Below are positions 1-9,910 of a stretch of 64,000 bases of DNA, one piece after another. Position 1 is the stretch's first letter, and the number at the start of each line of letters is the position of its first letter. A program made the translations under genes and the position numbers. The notes beneath the pieces were generated by a model. The model did no database searches. It was given only the letters and a program-made list of their open reading frames with translations, and had not been told where the DNA came from. Location of the stretch: the NCBI GenBank assembly GCA_028538565.1, contig JAPQWN010000011.1, positions 30,939,001 through 31,003,000 on the forward strand, read 5' to 3'. The stretch comes from Umbellularia californica (lineage: Eukaryota; Streptophyta; Magnoliopsida; Laurales; Lauraceae).

Positions 1-2925
1 CTCATTCAGTTTTTGCAATTCTGAGATGAGATTATCACGAGTGCGTGGAGACATTCGTAATAAATCCAGGATGTGAAGACGTGCAGGTATGTGTTTGAAG
101 TGCTCAACCAAGTCATACTTGAAAGCCTCCTTAGGGCCTGCATGTTCATTGTTTTTGCCACTGGGGGCGCTTACAACATCTTTTCCCGAAGGATTTACAT
201 AAGTAAAGGAAGATTGGTTGTAATTCTTGTGGTAGTCCCGGCCCGAACGGGTGTCTCTACCAACTTCGAGAGCTTCTTGAGAAGGATCTTCGTTTGGAAG
301 ATTGTCTTCAGGATCAAGAGGCTGTCGTTTTTCATCTACTGGGGATGTATCTGCAGCAGAGTTGCCATCCTCAGTGATTGTGTTGCACGGAGCATTTTCC
401 GGGAGCAAGTCCTGAACAGCATCCAGCAGCTTTTCTTCTTCGTTGACCCATCCATCACCCCAAGTTGGGTTTTCTTCATGATGATGAGTCGGGAAGAATG
501 TGTATCCTGAAGTCACAGTCTCAGGAGAAGAAACCTGAGAGGGTGTCATCTCTGTGAAAGTCACGTGAGACAAGGTAGCTCCAGAGGATACATTGCTAGG
601 CGTCGTCGGAGTGTAGGTAATCTCATCAGACGACGCTTCAGAAGAGCTATAGTCCTGATATATTACATTACAGGAAGCTCTGATAGGAGATGTTGCCTGC
701 TCGGAGTCAGACTCATCCTCGGATGTAAGAGGATCGTGAATCCAGCAATGTTCTCCATTTTCAGGAGTTGAGGGAGGAGGTACCTGATGGGCTTCAGGGA
801 CTTCCGGCTCTGGATTGTGAGGAATCTCGTTGACGCGGTCTTGCTCTTGTTCTAGAGCGAGACGCTGCAAGATCCTTGCATATTCTTCAAGTTCAGGCAT
901 GGGAGCCAGATCCTCTTCTTCGTCTTCTCCGTGTGGCTCAACATAGTTGATTTCCACTGGAGCAATGACAGGTGCTGGGTTAACAGCATCTTCTTGTGCA
1001 GCCTCTTGGTCTTCTTCATCATCAGACCAGGATCCTTGTGGTTGCAAGGGGTTATACCAGATTACTGGTATAAGGTGAGTTTCAGGAACCCATTCTTCAT
1101 CGGAGAGATATTCTCCTGTTTCAAGAGATTCCTCCCACTCATCGGTGTAGTTGGGCTCGAATCCATCGTCGGTGTCGCTGGACTCGTATCCATCAATGGA
1201 GAATCCAACTACCGAGTTGCAAGAGTATGATGCCCCCTGCATGGCTTCTTTTTTGAATTGAGGTGGCATGAAATCACTAAGAGTGAAGTTTCTTACCGCC
1301 TTTGAAGTCTCTGGAGGGGATGTTTCTGTTGCCCCGAGTGAAGTGGTAGAGGAGGCCTCTGCCTTTTCATGAACTTCTTGTTTTGGCTGGGTCTTCTCTT
1401 GCCGTTTGAGCCTGAGGAGATGTTTCCTAGCCTGCCTTCGCTGTTGAGCGGTCGGCTTTGTTTTGACGATCTCCCAATTTTCATCTTCCAGGAGATCGGG
1501 ATGTACCCATATGGGTTGTCCGTCTGGTGTCGGGCAAGGAACCAACACTTCGGACGTTTGAATTCTATTTATCACCTTGAAGGAAGTAGTGATCTTCTTC
1601 TTCGGTGACTTTGGTGTTTGTCCATATGACACCATGTTGACGGAGGCAGTCCCATAGTTTTTGTCAAAGGTGATGACTCCGTTTTTCCACATCTCGTTTA
1701 TCTTCTCTCTCACAACAAAGCATTGATTGAGAGGATGCGAAACCATCTGGTGGTATGGACAGTACCGAGGATCATTGGTTTTGCCAACATCTCCAGGTCT
1801 TTTGGGCTCTGGCAAAATGAGTTTGCCATTTGCTAGGAGAGCCTCAAAGATTTCTTCGACGTCTTCATCGAATGGATATTTCTTTTCTACTCGCTCTTTG
1901 AAGGCATCGGAGAGTTCAGGCCTTTTACCTGCAGTTTTGTTTTCAGCTTTCTTTGGCTGCTGAGGAGCTGACTTGGTTTGCACATTGAGGACCTCTTTCT
2001 TCTTTGGTTTAGAGGTTGCAACAGCAGTCGGCCCTTTCTTTGATGATTTCTGACTGTTGAGGTCTTTGATCACCGTTTCAGCTTCCATGGAAGCTTCCAG
2101 GAGCTCTCCCAGGTTTTTTGATTTGTTGCCGATGATCATGGAGCGGATTTTAGCTCTCATGTTGTTTCGGCAGATGTCAACCAGCGACGCTTGTGGCAGT
2201 ACATCTGAGCATTTGTACGCCATTGCTTTCCACTTGTGAATGAAGTCATAAGTTGACTCATTCTCTCCCTGTTTTAGGCTGCAGAGCTGAGCCATAGTAA
2301 CAGGATGATCCTCACCTTGGAAGTGGGTCAGGAAGCGTGTCTCCAGCATAGCCCAGTTCTGAATGGAGTTCTCCGGCAGAGTGGAGTACCAATCGAAGCC
2401 CGTACCTTTTAGGGTACTTGCAAAGAGGCGAATCTTGAGTGCATCTTGATCCGCGATAGCTCCCGTCAAGATCTTGAAGTGGATGACGTGCTGTCTGGCC
2501 GATCCTTTCCCCGTATATGTTTGGAGAGTAGGATGTTTGAATTTTGTGGGGAACGGGACCGAGTCCATCCACAAAGGATATGGTGGCTTGATCCCATGCT
2601 CTTTGAGTATATCCTCTTCTTTAGCTTTGGCGAGGATACTGTCTACGTCCTTTTTGGTAAGGGCGCGTGACTCATTTTCTTCACAATTCTCCTCGTTATT
2701 GTTATGATTCGGAGGAGGCTCATTGTTCACCTGATTTTGGACGACAAGGAGAATGTTTTCCATCAGAGTTTCGATCCTCTGCTGGCCTTGTTCCAACTGC
2801 TGGATGCGTGCGAGCGCATCATCTCGAGGTGGATTCTGAGGTGGCGGCTCAGAACTTGTAGCCAAGACGTTCATCCCTCGGGATTCGAACGAAGAAATCG
2901 TCCTGGTGACCGAGCTGGGGCTCAT
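1..2925 (-). CDS. gag: E1 gag and gag-protease linker (partial, open to window edge)
   Basis: This is the capsid precursor of E1, acting in cytoplasmic virus-like particles. I chose the ATG at 2925 because it starts just after the stop of ORF1 and the equivalent Met is kept in E3. I read no stop in this frame down to position 1 (975 codons). It has a Gln-rich coiled segment, a retrotransposon gag domain around 2700-2050 (MLETRFLTHFQGED at 2349), and a zinc knuckle of the form C-P-Y-H-x5-H-P-L-N-x-C. An acidic Ser/Pro-rich linker (about 780-90) follows, ending RDNLISELQKLNE, which resembles the region before the protease of Tat elements. E3 lacks the linker. The catalytic protease motif would lie to the left of the window. 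Confidence 0.8.
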   Translation of the reverse strand, partial: MSPSSVTRTISSFESRGMNVLATSSEPPPQNPPRDDALARIQQLEQGQQRIETLMENILLVVQNQVNNEPPPNHNNNEENCEENESRALTKKDVDSILAKAKEEDILKEHGIKPPYPLWMDSVPFPTKFKHPTLQTYTGKGSARQHVIHFKILTGAIADQDALKIRLFASTLKGTGFDWYSTLPENSIQNWAMLETRFLTHFQGEDHPVTMAQLCSLKQGENESTYDFIHKWKAMAYKCSDVLPQASLVDICRNNMRAKIRSMIIGNKSKNLGELLEASMEAETVIKDLNSQKSSKKGPTAVATSKPKKKEVLNVQTKSAPQQPKKAENKTAGKRPELSDAFKERVEKKYPFDEDVEEIFEALLANGKLILPEPKRPGDVGKTNDPRYCPYHQMVSHPLNQCFVVREKINEMWKNGVITFDKNYGTASVNMVSYGQTPKSPKKKITTSFKVINRIQTSEVLVPCPTPDGQPIWVHPDLLEDENWEIVKTKPTAQQRRQARKHLLRLKRQEKTQPKQEVHEKAEASSTTSLGATETSPPETSKAVRNFTLSDFMPPQFKKEAMQGASYSCNSVVGFSIDGYESSDTDDGFEPNYTDEWEESLETGEYLSDEEWVPETHLIPVIWYNPLQPQGSWSDDEEDQEAAQEDAVNPAPVIAPVEINYVEPHGEDEEEDLAPMPELEEYARILQRLALEQEQDRVNEIPHNPEPEVPEAHQVPPPSTPENGEHCWIHDPLTSEDESDSEQATSPIRASCNVIYQDYSSSEASSDEITYTPTTPSNVSSGATLSHVTFTEMTPSQVSSPETVTSGYTFFPTHHHEENPTWGDGWVNEEEKLLDAVQDLLPENAPCNTITEDGNSAADTSPVDEKRQPLDPEDNLPNEDPSQEALEVGRDTRSGRDYHKNYNQSSFTYVNPSGKDVVSAPSGKNNEHAGPKEAFKYDLVEHFKHIPARLHILDLLRMSPRTRDNLISELQKLNE

Positions 2926-3051
2926 TCTTTTTGATGAAGAGCTTGATGAAGGATTACTCTCCCGTCCTTGGCTTGAAGGGGCAGGAGATTCTTCAGGATG
3001 TCTTCGTGTCCCGGTGACGCTACGGGTCACCGGACGTCGGACATGGATTTT

Positions 3052-3981
3052 TTATGCTGACTTTTGGCGTCTTCTGGTTTTTCCAACCATATGGACGGCA
3101 GCAACTTGGTCGGGTCTTTCTTTTTCGACCCATTTGTGGGAGACTTGAAGTGTAGGAGGCTGGGTCCGTTGCTTCTCTAGTCTCTTTTGTCGATATGACG
3201 CACGGCGGCGTGCTCGACGAGCGATTTGAGCTTCAGTCAGCTCTGGCTGGGCTCTGACGATGAAGGATGTGCTCCCTCGGGCGCAGCAGCCGAGCTTGTC
3301 TTCTTTGTGGTTGGGCAAGGACAGGATGCGGACCCGGTCCTTTGCCTGTTGCAGCGAAGCTTTAAACCTTTCGAGTTCGGCCCCTGTAGAGATGAAGGGT
3401 CGAACTGAAGGAGTGTAGGCCTTAGCAGGTGCTTGGAGAGGCCTGGTGATGCATGATCTGATTTTGGGCCTGTAGGAACAAGCCGGCTCATGCTGGGTTG
3501 ACTTGGGAGTCAAGTTGGAGATGGGTCTCTCCTCTTTCATGTAGGCAAGAGGGTAGAACTGGTTTTCTTTGAGTGGGGCCAGGTATGCTGGCTTGGTGGA
3601 TGTTTGAGACCTTCTTTGTTTTGGGGAAGGTCTTGGAGACCAAGTCTTAGGGTAGACCTGGTTGGTTGTTGGTCGAGGCTTCGCGGGGGTGCCGGGGGCT
3701 TCGGGCTTTTGGGCGCTCGCCTTTGGTGTCACGGGAGTGACACGTTGAGAGGCGATTTTCTGCCTTTTGGCAGGCGCAGTTTGTTCTTCGGGAAGTGGGA
3801 ATGGTCCCAGTGTCCCGAAGACGATGGTCCGGGGAGTCGAGGTCGACCCGGAGTTCAGAGAGTTGCCGAGGGAGTTGACGCTTCGGCAGCTGGCAGGGCG
3901 CTTATGGGTGCGCGTGCTTTGCTTCTGTTGAAGCATGAGTTGGTGCTTGTTCTCGTCGAAGATAATGGTTAAGGCTGCCAT
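3052..3981 (-). CDS. E1 ORF1, basic pre-gag protein
   Basis: A 309-residue frame starting MAALTIIFDENKHQLM. I chose this Met because it is shared with E3 and lies where the two copies begin to align as protein; the frame is open further upstream. The protein is rich in Pro, Ser, Lys and Arg, with Arg/Lys clusters near its C-terminus (ARRARRRASYRQKRLEKQ), which suggests nucleic-acid binding. It is in the same frame as gag and separated from it by a TAA at 3054-3052, where E3 has TCA (Ser). Ogre-type Tat elements are known to carry an ORF1 of unknown function before gag, and this may be its counterpart. Whether it is a separate protein or a gag extension broken by one nonsense change is open. 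Confidence 0.65.
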   Translation of the reverse strand: MAALTIIFDENKHQLMLQQKQSTRTHKRPASCRSVNSLGNSLNSGSTSTPRTIVFGTLGPFPLPEEQTAPAKRQKIASQRVTPVTPKASAQKPEAPGTPAKPRPTTNQVYPKTWSPRPSPKQRRSQTSTKPAYLAPLKENQFYPLAYMKEERPISNLTPKSTQHEPACSYRPKIRSCITRPLQAPAKAYTPSVRPFISTGAELERFKASLQQAKDRVRILSLPNHKEDKLGCCARGSTSFIVRAQPELTEAQIARRARRRASYRQKRLEKQRTQPPTLQVSHKWVEKERPDQVAAVHMVGKTRRRQKSA

Positions 3982-4892
3982 TGTTAGTTTCAAAATTTCT
4001 GAAACAAGACCACATCCATTAGTAATCACAAGAATATGATGATCATAAATGGGAATTTCTATGGTTGTCTTTTCAAATCGCTCAAGGGATATGACCCAAG
4101 CGACATGAAGAAGGCAAAAAGCCATAGATGGTACAATTGTTCTGACAGCGAACATGGTAGGCTCGAAATGAGCGTTCCAATGACTGCTAGAAGCAATTGT
4201 ATACCTAAATTCGACTTATCGAGAAGCGGAGCTTGCTCGAGATAAGAAGAATATAAGGTAGGAGTTACAAATGTGACGGTCACAGATACAGTAGACCCTG
4301 AAAGGGCGTACTAGTACCGCTATGCACAAATGTTGGAGATCGCATCAATGAGATGGGATTCTCTTTTTTTTTTGAAATGTCAAGATTGGATTCATCAAAG
4401 AGAGCAGATGGTATTCCGATCCGAATACGGGCTCAACGATTTCCGCGAGCACCAGTACCCAGAAGGGAAGGAACCACAATTTCTCGGATCTGAATCTAAA
4501 ATGACGAGAGTTTTTTTTTTTTTTTTTTTGAAGATTTTTTTTTTATTTTAAGATTTTCATTTTTTTTTTTTAAAAAAAAAATATTTTTTTTTTGTTTAAG
4601 ATTTTTTTTTTGAAAATCTTTTTTTTATTATTTTTGATTTTTTTTTTATTTTTAAGATTTAAAGACGAGAGAGTACACATAGGCCTCCTAACCCGGTCTT
4701 ATGAAACCTCAATTGATAGAATTGCCCCCAGGTAAGGGTAGGATTACTTAATGAACCCGTTTGGAGGACCCTTGCCTAGAACAGTCAAGCTGTCTCCACA
4801 CTCTGGACAAGGCTTTTCTTGAATCAATCGTGATCAAAGAACGCAATTGGTTTAACCTTAGTGGTCTATGTCCCTTTTTTTTTTTTTATAAA

Positions 4893-5585
4893 AAATCCCA
4901 AATAGACTCATCGAAGAGAAACGATGGCCCAAAACCTTAGTCGAACGGGCTCAACATTTCTGCAAGCACCAAAGAACGATAGGATAGGAACAAAGTTTCT
5001 CAATTTTGAATCCAAACTAAGAAAACTAATTTTTTTTATTTTTATATTTTTTTTTTTAATATTTTTTTTTTGAAATCTCTAATGAACTCATCGAAGAGAA
5101 ACGATGGCCCCAAAACCTTAGTCGAACGGGCTCAACATTTCTGCAAGCACCAAAGAACGATAGGATAGGATCAAAGTTTCTCAATTTTGAATTCAAACTA
5201 AGAAAACTGATTTTTTTATTTTTATTTTTATTTTTTTTTAATATATTTTTTTTTTGAAATCTCTAATGAACTCATCGAAGAGAAACGATGGCCCAAAACC
5301 TTAGTCGAACGGGCTCAACATTTCTGCAAGCACCAAAGAACGATAGGATAGGATCAAAGTTTCTCAATTTTGAATTCAAAACTAAGAAAACTGATTTTTT
5401 TTTTATTTTTATTTTTTTTTATATTTTTTTTTTTTGAAATCTCTAATGAACTCATCGAAGAGAAACGATGGTCCAAAACCATAGTCGAACGGGCTCAACA
5501 TTTCTGCAAGCGCCAAAGAACGATAGGATAGGATCAAAGTTTCTCAATTTTGAATTCAAACTAAGAAAACTGATTTTTGTTTTTT
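4893..5585. repeat. E1 leader tandem array, about 181-bp unit, 4 copies
   Basis: The phrase TCGAAGAGAAACGATGG recurs at 4911, 5091, 5274 and 5454, a period of 180-183 bp. Each unit ends in a T/A-rich tract of varying length, and the last copy is cut short near 5580. E3 keeps only two copies (38451 and about 38609, shorter period), so the array changes in number between copies of the family. Confidence 0.9.
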
Positions 5586-5788
5586 GAAAAGAGAAAGAAT
5601 GGAAACAAACTCAAAGAAATAGAAATTTCCAAAAAAAATCCCATCTCATTTTTTTTTAGGATGCAAAATCCAACATAGGCTACCAGCTAGAAAGTAGCCA
5701 AGGAATCCGGAAAAGAAGTATAAGCATAGAGCAAAAAGTATGATATGCAAATATTTCATTTCCAAGCACCGTGTTCTCAAATGAACGA

Positions 5789-5806
5789 GTCCCACCGGGT
5801 GTGCCA
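5789..5806 (-). promoter_or_regulatory. E1 primer-binding site candidate
   Basis: Three bases inside the LTR end, the minus strand reads TGGCACACCCGGTGGGAC. It starts with TGG, as expected for pairing with a tRNA CCA end, and has the general shape of Tat-element sites. E3 has the same bases at 38962-38945. I could not match it confidently to a particular tRNA. Confidence 0.6.
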
Positions 5807-6663
5807 GCTTGATGGAACGCGCTCCGAGGCGCCCGCTGGGGCGGCTACCGGGGTCGGCGGAACGTGGGAGCCCGTCGGGTCCGGCCCTTTCGCGCCCTGG
5901 CGGGCCCTGAAGCGTGCATCAACATTTCTTTTGTGTGGGTGGGTGTGCCAGATTTTCTATTTTACTTGGAATTGCAAGTGGTAATCCGGAGATCAACCTT
6001 CGCAAGTAAAAAGGAAATCAACTTCTTTCAAGTTTTCCATTGCACAAATATTTAAGAAAAGAGACATTTTCTTGGTTTGCCGTGAAAGGCGATTTTGTTT
6101 GGCATTTATAGCCGATTTTGGCGTTTATAGCCGATTTACAATTCTCATCAATAATGAAAGACAAGAGTTGTGATTTTTGTCTCTTTTAGAAAAATACAAA
6201 CTACAATGAAAAGCAAGAAAAGGAAGATCTAACTTTTCAGGAGATTGTGGGGGACTCGTTCAGATTGACGGTCGCAAGCCATGTATGGGCTTCGCCATCA
6301 TCCATGCAGATGAGAACAGAAGATGCTCTTGATTCGCTTGGCTTGGCTATAACCTCAGATTTTTAGAGGACAAAGACCAAGAGAAGGTCCTATGTCCAAT
6401 AAAAAGCTAAGTAGACGGGCTGAAAAGCCACGTCTAAGCCATTGGAGGCAGCAGGAGAAGGCAAGGACCTTGGGGGGGGTGCCCCCCAAGGGACTTTTGT
6501 CACCTTGTAGTGGTGGCCGGTGCAGAACTTCAGCAGAGTTTTCTCTTTTTTTTTTCTTTCTCTCAGATCTCTTTCTGATCTTTGTTTTTCTGATCCTCTG
6601 ATTTTCTCCTCTTTTTTCTGATCCTTTTTTTTTTTTTTTCCCGATTTCAATGGAATGCTCTCC

Positions 6664-6671
6664 TATTTATA
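6664..6671 (-). promoter_or_regulatory. TATA box of LTR-A
   Basis: The minus strand reads CCTATAAATAGGA, a strong plant TATA box, with CCAATCAG boxes about 110 and 225 bp upstream. The same arrangement lies in the E3 LTRs at about 23536 and 39785. It should drive the genomic RNA of the element. Confidence 0.75.
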
Positions 6672-7320
6672 GGCTTTTGGTAGCCATTTAGGAGGGTTTA
6701 TGAGCCTTAATGGCTTTAATGGGAGGAGTTACAAGATTTATTTCTTGATTTTGTAACTCCTTTTTCCTTGAATCTGATTGGCCGATGGAGATTAAGGGCT
6801 TTTAATCACCTTAATTACCATAATGGGAGGAGTTTCATGGTTTAAATGCCATGAATCAATTGACTTGTAACTCCCAAATGCTTGCTTCTGATTGGGCCGT
6901 CCAAAGAAATGAATTAATGACTGCAATAAAGCTAGTCAATTAACCACATTAATTGGTCGCCGAGCAGTCGAAGAGTCGCGGGCCATGCCGTGTCTTCTGG
7001 AATTCTTCTGGCGACGATCATCGATGGATCTACATGCTGATCGACATCGGATGAACATGTAACTTCAGACATTGATAGCTAAGAGCGGGCCGGTGACATC
7101 TGTCTTGTCGATTTCACGATCGGTCGGACAGAAAGTGCACTTTCTTGGTCAGCCGGTTGGCGATCTTGGAGCGATCACTGATGATTTTATGCTTTTGGAG
7201 GTTGACCCGTGATTTTGACGGATGTCGTCGGATATGAGTCAATTTCAAGCACTAAAAATCACATTTTCAGGAAACCACAGGGGCCAAAGTGCGCGAAACG
7301 CGAAAAAAAGACGAAAAAAA

Positions 7321-7445
7321 CGGGTCACCGGCGGAAAATCCGGTGACCCGGACCTCCATGGTCGCCGGCGACCATGGACCGGCGACCATGGCCCATGGTC
7401 GCAGGGGCCTGCGACCATGGGCCATGGTCGCAGGGGTCTGCGACC
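7321..7445. repeat. GC-rich inverted-repeat block in U3
   Basis: Two perfect structures lie next to each other. One is an 11-bp arm hairpin CGGGTCACCGG / CCGGTGACCCG with an 8-nt spacer (7321-7350). The other is a 22-bp palindrome (7356-7377) centred on GTCGCCGGCGAC. They are followed by further CCATGG / GGTCGC inverted units. The block is kept at 24214-24235 and 40463-40484, and in altered form in the E2 LTR near 22120-22165. Confidence 0.85.
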
Positions 7446-7669
7446 CTGGGGGATTTTTCCCCTTCGGAGCCCGTTTTGCGGTCGTTTTGAGGTCTTTTTC
7501 GTCGCCGTTTTCTTCTGTATTTTTCTTGACATTTCTTCTCATTTATTAGCTTGATTTCCCTGTAGAAAACTTGATGAGAATCCTTGCATTTTTAGAGTGC
7601 AAAGTTTCTAATTTTCCGGGAAAGCCGAAGACTTTGTCGCGTAGAGCTGCTGATTTTCCGCCAGAAGTC

Positions 7670-8190
7670 GAAACTTGGTCAAACGATGTCGGAATGACCT
7701 GAAATTTGAGGTGAAGCCTCCTGAGCAATAAATAAGACCAACCATAGGCTTTTGTTTGAGTTTTGAAGCCGTTTGGGGTCCCGTCGATGCTTCACTTGAT
7801 TTTGCTGCGGGGAAAATGCCGAGCTTTGATGTGCGGTCAAACGATGTCCGATTGACCTGAAATTTGACGGGGAGCCTATTGGAGTCATTTTGAGACGTTC
7901 CATGGGCTCCGTTTTGGATGTGATGGTCCCGGGTTGCTCTGCCGCCGGGAGGCTTGATTTTGCTGCTCGAGCATTGATGGAGGGTCAAACGTTGTCGGTT
8001 TGACTTGAAATTTGGCATGGAGCCTTTTTGAGACATGCTGGAGTCATCGTAGGCTCTGATCGAAGTTTTGACGTCTCCGATGATGTCGCCGCCGGGAGCT
8101 CCCGTTTAGCTGTCGGAGAAGTGAAGTTAGGCCAAATGTTGTTGAAATGGCCCGAAACTTCATGTGTGCTCTTCTCTTGGCTATCTTGAA
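7670..8190. repeat. U3 degenerate tandem repeats, ~150-bp unit
   Basis: The phrase GGTCAAACGATGTCGGAATG (with variants) followed by CCTGAAATTTGA recurs near 7678, 7828, 7983 and 8128. The E3 LTRs carry an additional unit (near 24797 and 41046). These account for the many spurious reading frames in this area. Confidence 0.85.
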
Positions 8191-8325
8191 GGATCTTGCA
8201 GTTTTTGTTTGATTCTGACAAGATTTGATTTTTTGGAGAAATTGCATTGTCTATTTATGGCAGGTTGCGACTTCATGCAGCCTTCTTGATGTTGAAGAGG
8301 CAAAGTGACATTTTTGGTGTCAACA

Positions 8326-8590
8326 TGGAATTGTAACCGCTACAATTCGGTTGGCTGGCGGTTAGCCGCTGATGAATTCGGCGGTTAGCCGCTATCTGAC
8401 CGCGGAGCTGACCACAAGATTTCAGCTCTCTGGAAAAGTGACCGTAACTATGCGGTTGTCTGACGGTTAGCCGCCGATGAATTTGGCGGTTAGCCGTGAG
8501 TGACCGCGGAGCTGACCGCGAGGTTACAACTCTCTGGAAATGTAATCGAAATTGCTTCGGTTAGCCATGAGTCACCAGGCGGCTAGCCGC
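8326..8590. repeat. ~105-bp tandem repeat with GGTTAGCCG motifs
   Basis: Two full and one partial unit. Each carries two CGGTTAGCCG-like motifs, GACCGCGGAGCTGACC and an ending CTCTCTGGAAA; unit starts are near 8328, 8433 and 8537. It lies in the promoter-distal part of X. Confidence 0.75.
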
Positions 8591-9910
8591 TGGGCGACCG
8601 CCGGTCACGGGAATTTCCTCACTGGGTTTAGATTCAGGTCCTCCCTTCCCCAAACCAATTCCTTTCATTCTCCATTTGACATTCATACAATCACCAAGAG
8701 AAGGAAGACAACCATCATCACAAGGATTCACTTAGGCATTGTACAAAAGATGAACCAAAAGTTACAATTCAAGATTTAAAGACAACAAATGAAACAAAGC
8801 TAGAAATCATGTTTAAGACAATAAAGAGGTTTACCAACCCTTTTCAAAAGTATTTAACATCATTGAATGCCAAGGAAAACAAGTCATTAATGAGCTACAA
8901 ATCAAGTACACATGTCATGGAAATCATTAAAACTAAAACATCCATTCAATCCACTTGCCTCTAGATCTCTAATCAAGGAAATCAAGCTTCTAGACACTCT
9001 TCCAAGCCAAGGGTACAGTCTACACAAAAACCCCCAAAAATGCAAACCCTAAAATGGGTCAAACAAGGAATAGGAAGAAGAAAGCTTCAATAATGGGAAT
9101 GAAGCTCCTCCAAGGCTAGGAAAACACAATAACAAAAGAGTTGGAAGGATCACTTACAAGAGGACTCCTCAAAAGGTGAGACTAGCTCAAAGAAGAACTT
9201 GGAGTGGAGGTTCTCTACAAAAGTTGTATCAACAGAGAGCTTTAGAAGAGAGGAAGAAGATGATGACTTCCATTTCTTGATTGGAGCAAGGTTTGGTAGA
9301 GCTTGAGGATGGAGAAGCAAGAAGAAGAATAGAAGGAAGCAAAGAACCCTAGGTTGAGACTCTTGTGCTGGAAAAAGAGTAAAAGAAGAAGATGGGTCTC
9401 TATATAAAGCATTTTAGAATGGGTTCCACCACTTAAGAAACTCTTTGGGCTGAAATCACTAATCTCGAGACCTCGGACGAAATCGATGAAGAAGGGAAAA
9501 GTGATCGTCAAAATATCTAGTTTCTAAAAAGTATATGTTTCGCGGGTTTTGGGGATATCGAGTTTTGGGTAAAGATTTCATGTAAGAAGACCGTTTTGCC
9601 CTTAATGTAAGAAAAATCGGTTTTCGGGGTTCCGGGCGGTTACGGGGCCAGCATGAAAGTTGTAGGGATTATCGGAACGAGTGACACGGGGTAGGCATAC
9701 AAGTCATCAGGTTCTCGGGAAAATTCCCAAATTAACGCAAAGCTATCAAAAGGGAACCCCCAAAGGGCCCTACTAACACAAGCACTTAAAATTCCCAAAG
9801 CTATAACAAGAACTATACTAATCCAACTTAGTAAATTCTATCAAACACGCTTAGCACTAACACGCGACTTAATTAGTAATAATCGAGATCACTCAGGTCG
9901 GGGTCTTACA
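8326..9910 (-). repeat. X: LTR (partial) of an unrelated LTR retrotransposon
   Basis: On the minus strand this piece begins TGTAAGACCCCGACC at 9910, a start typical of many plant Ty3/gypsy LTRs of the Tekay/Del kind. A TATA box (CTTTATATAGAG) lies at about 9409-9399, giving a U3 of roughly 0.5 kb. On the right it abuts E2 pol in mid-frame at 9911. On the left it is cut at 8326 by the end of E1. No coding frame is seen. It is either a solo LTR or the 5' LTR of an element continuing left beyond E1. Confidence 0.6.

Larger units (their letters stand above)
3982..5809 (-). other. E1 untranslated leader between LTR and ORF1
   Basis: About 1.8 kb of non-coding leader with long T/A runs on the plus strand (4508-4660, 5028-5075 and similar). 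It contains the tandem array at about 4893-5585 and a diverged related unit at about 4380-4515 (CGAGCACCAGTACCCAGAAG). No credible coding frame is seen. The equivalent in E3 is 37302-38965. Confidence 0.75.
1..8325 (-). mobile_element. E1: Tat-type Ty3/gypsy retrotransposon, 5' part only
   Basis: On the minus strand the order is 5' LTR (8325 to 5810), primer-binding site, long leader with tandem repeats, ORF1 and gag, running off the left edge. The family is assigned from the gag with its CPYH...HPLNQC zinc knuckle, the LTR starting TGTTGACACC, and near identity to E3, which carries a Tat-type integrase. E1 interrupts the unrelated LTR X, whose sequence resumes at 8326. Its 3' half, including protease, RT and the second LTR, lies outside the window, so the target duplication cannot be checked. 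Confidence 0.88.
5810..8325 (-). repeat. E1 5' LTR (LTR-A), 2516 bp
   Basis: In minus-strand reading the LTR starts TGTTGACACC at 8325 and ends GCGTTCCATCA at 5810, giving TG...CA ends. The boundaries are fixed by comparison with both E3 LTRs (22720-25288, 38966-41539). U3 contains degenerate ~150-bp repeats (about 7670-8190) and a GC-rich palindromic block (7321-7445). CCAAT boxes lie near 6890 and 6778, and the TATA box at 6671-6664. R and U5 run from about 6640 to 5810. Compared with the E3 LTRs it lacks one U3 repeat unit. Confidence 0.9.

Noticed and set aside
4893..5585. CRISPR-like array
   Set aside because: Repeat units are ~180 bp with near-identical whole units and no spacers, in a plant retrotransposon leader.
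7222..7554. Overlapping open frames on both strands in the LTR (Gly/Pro/Trp-rich)
   Set aside because: They arise from the GC-rich palindromes and recur in every LTR copy. No known domain.
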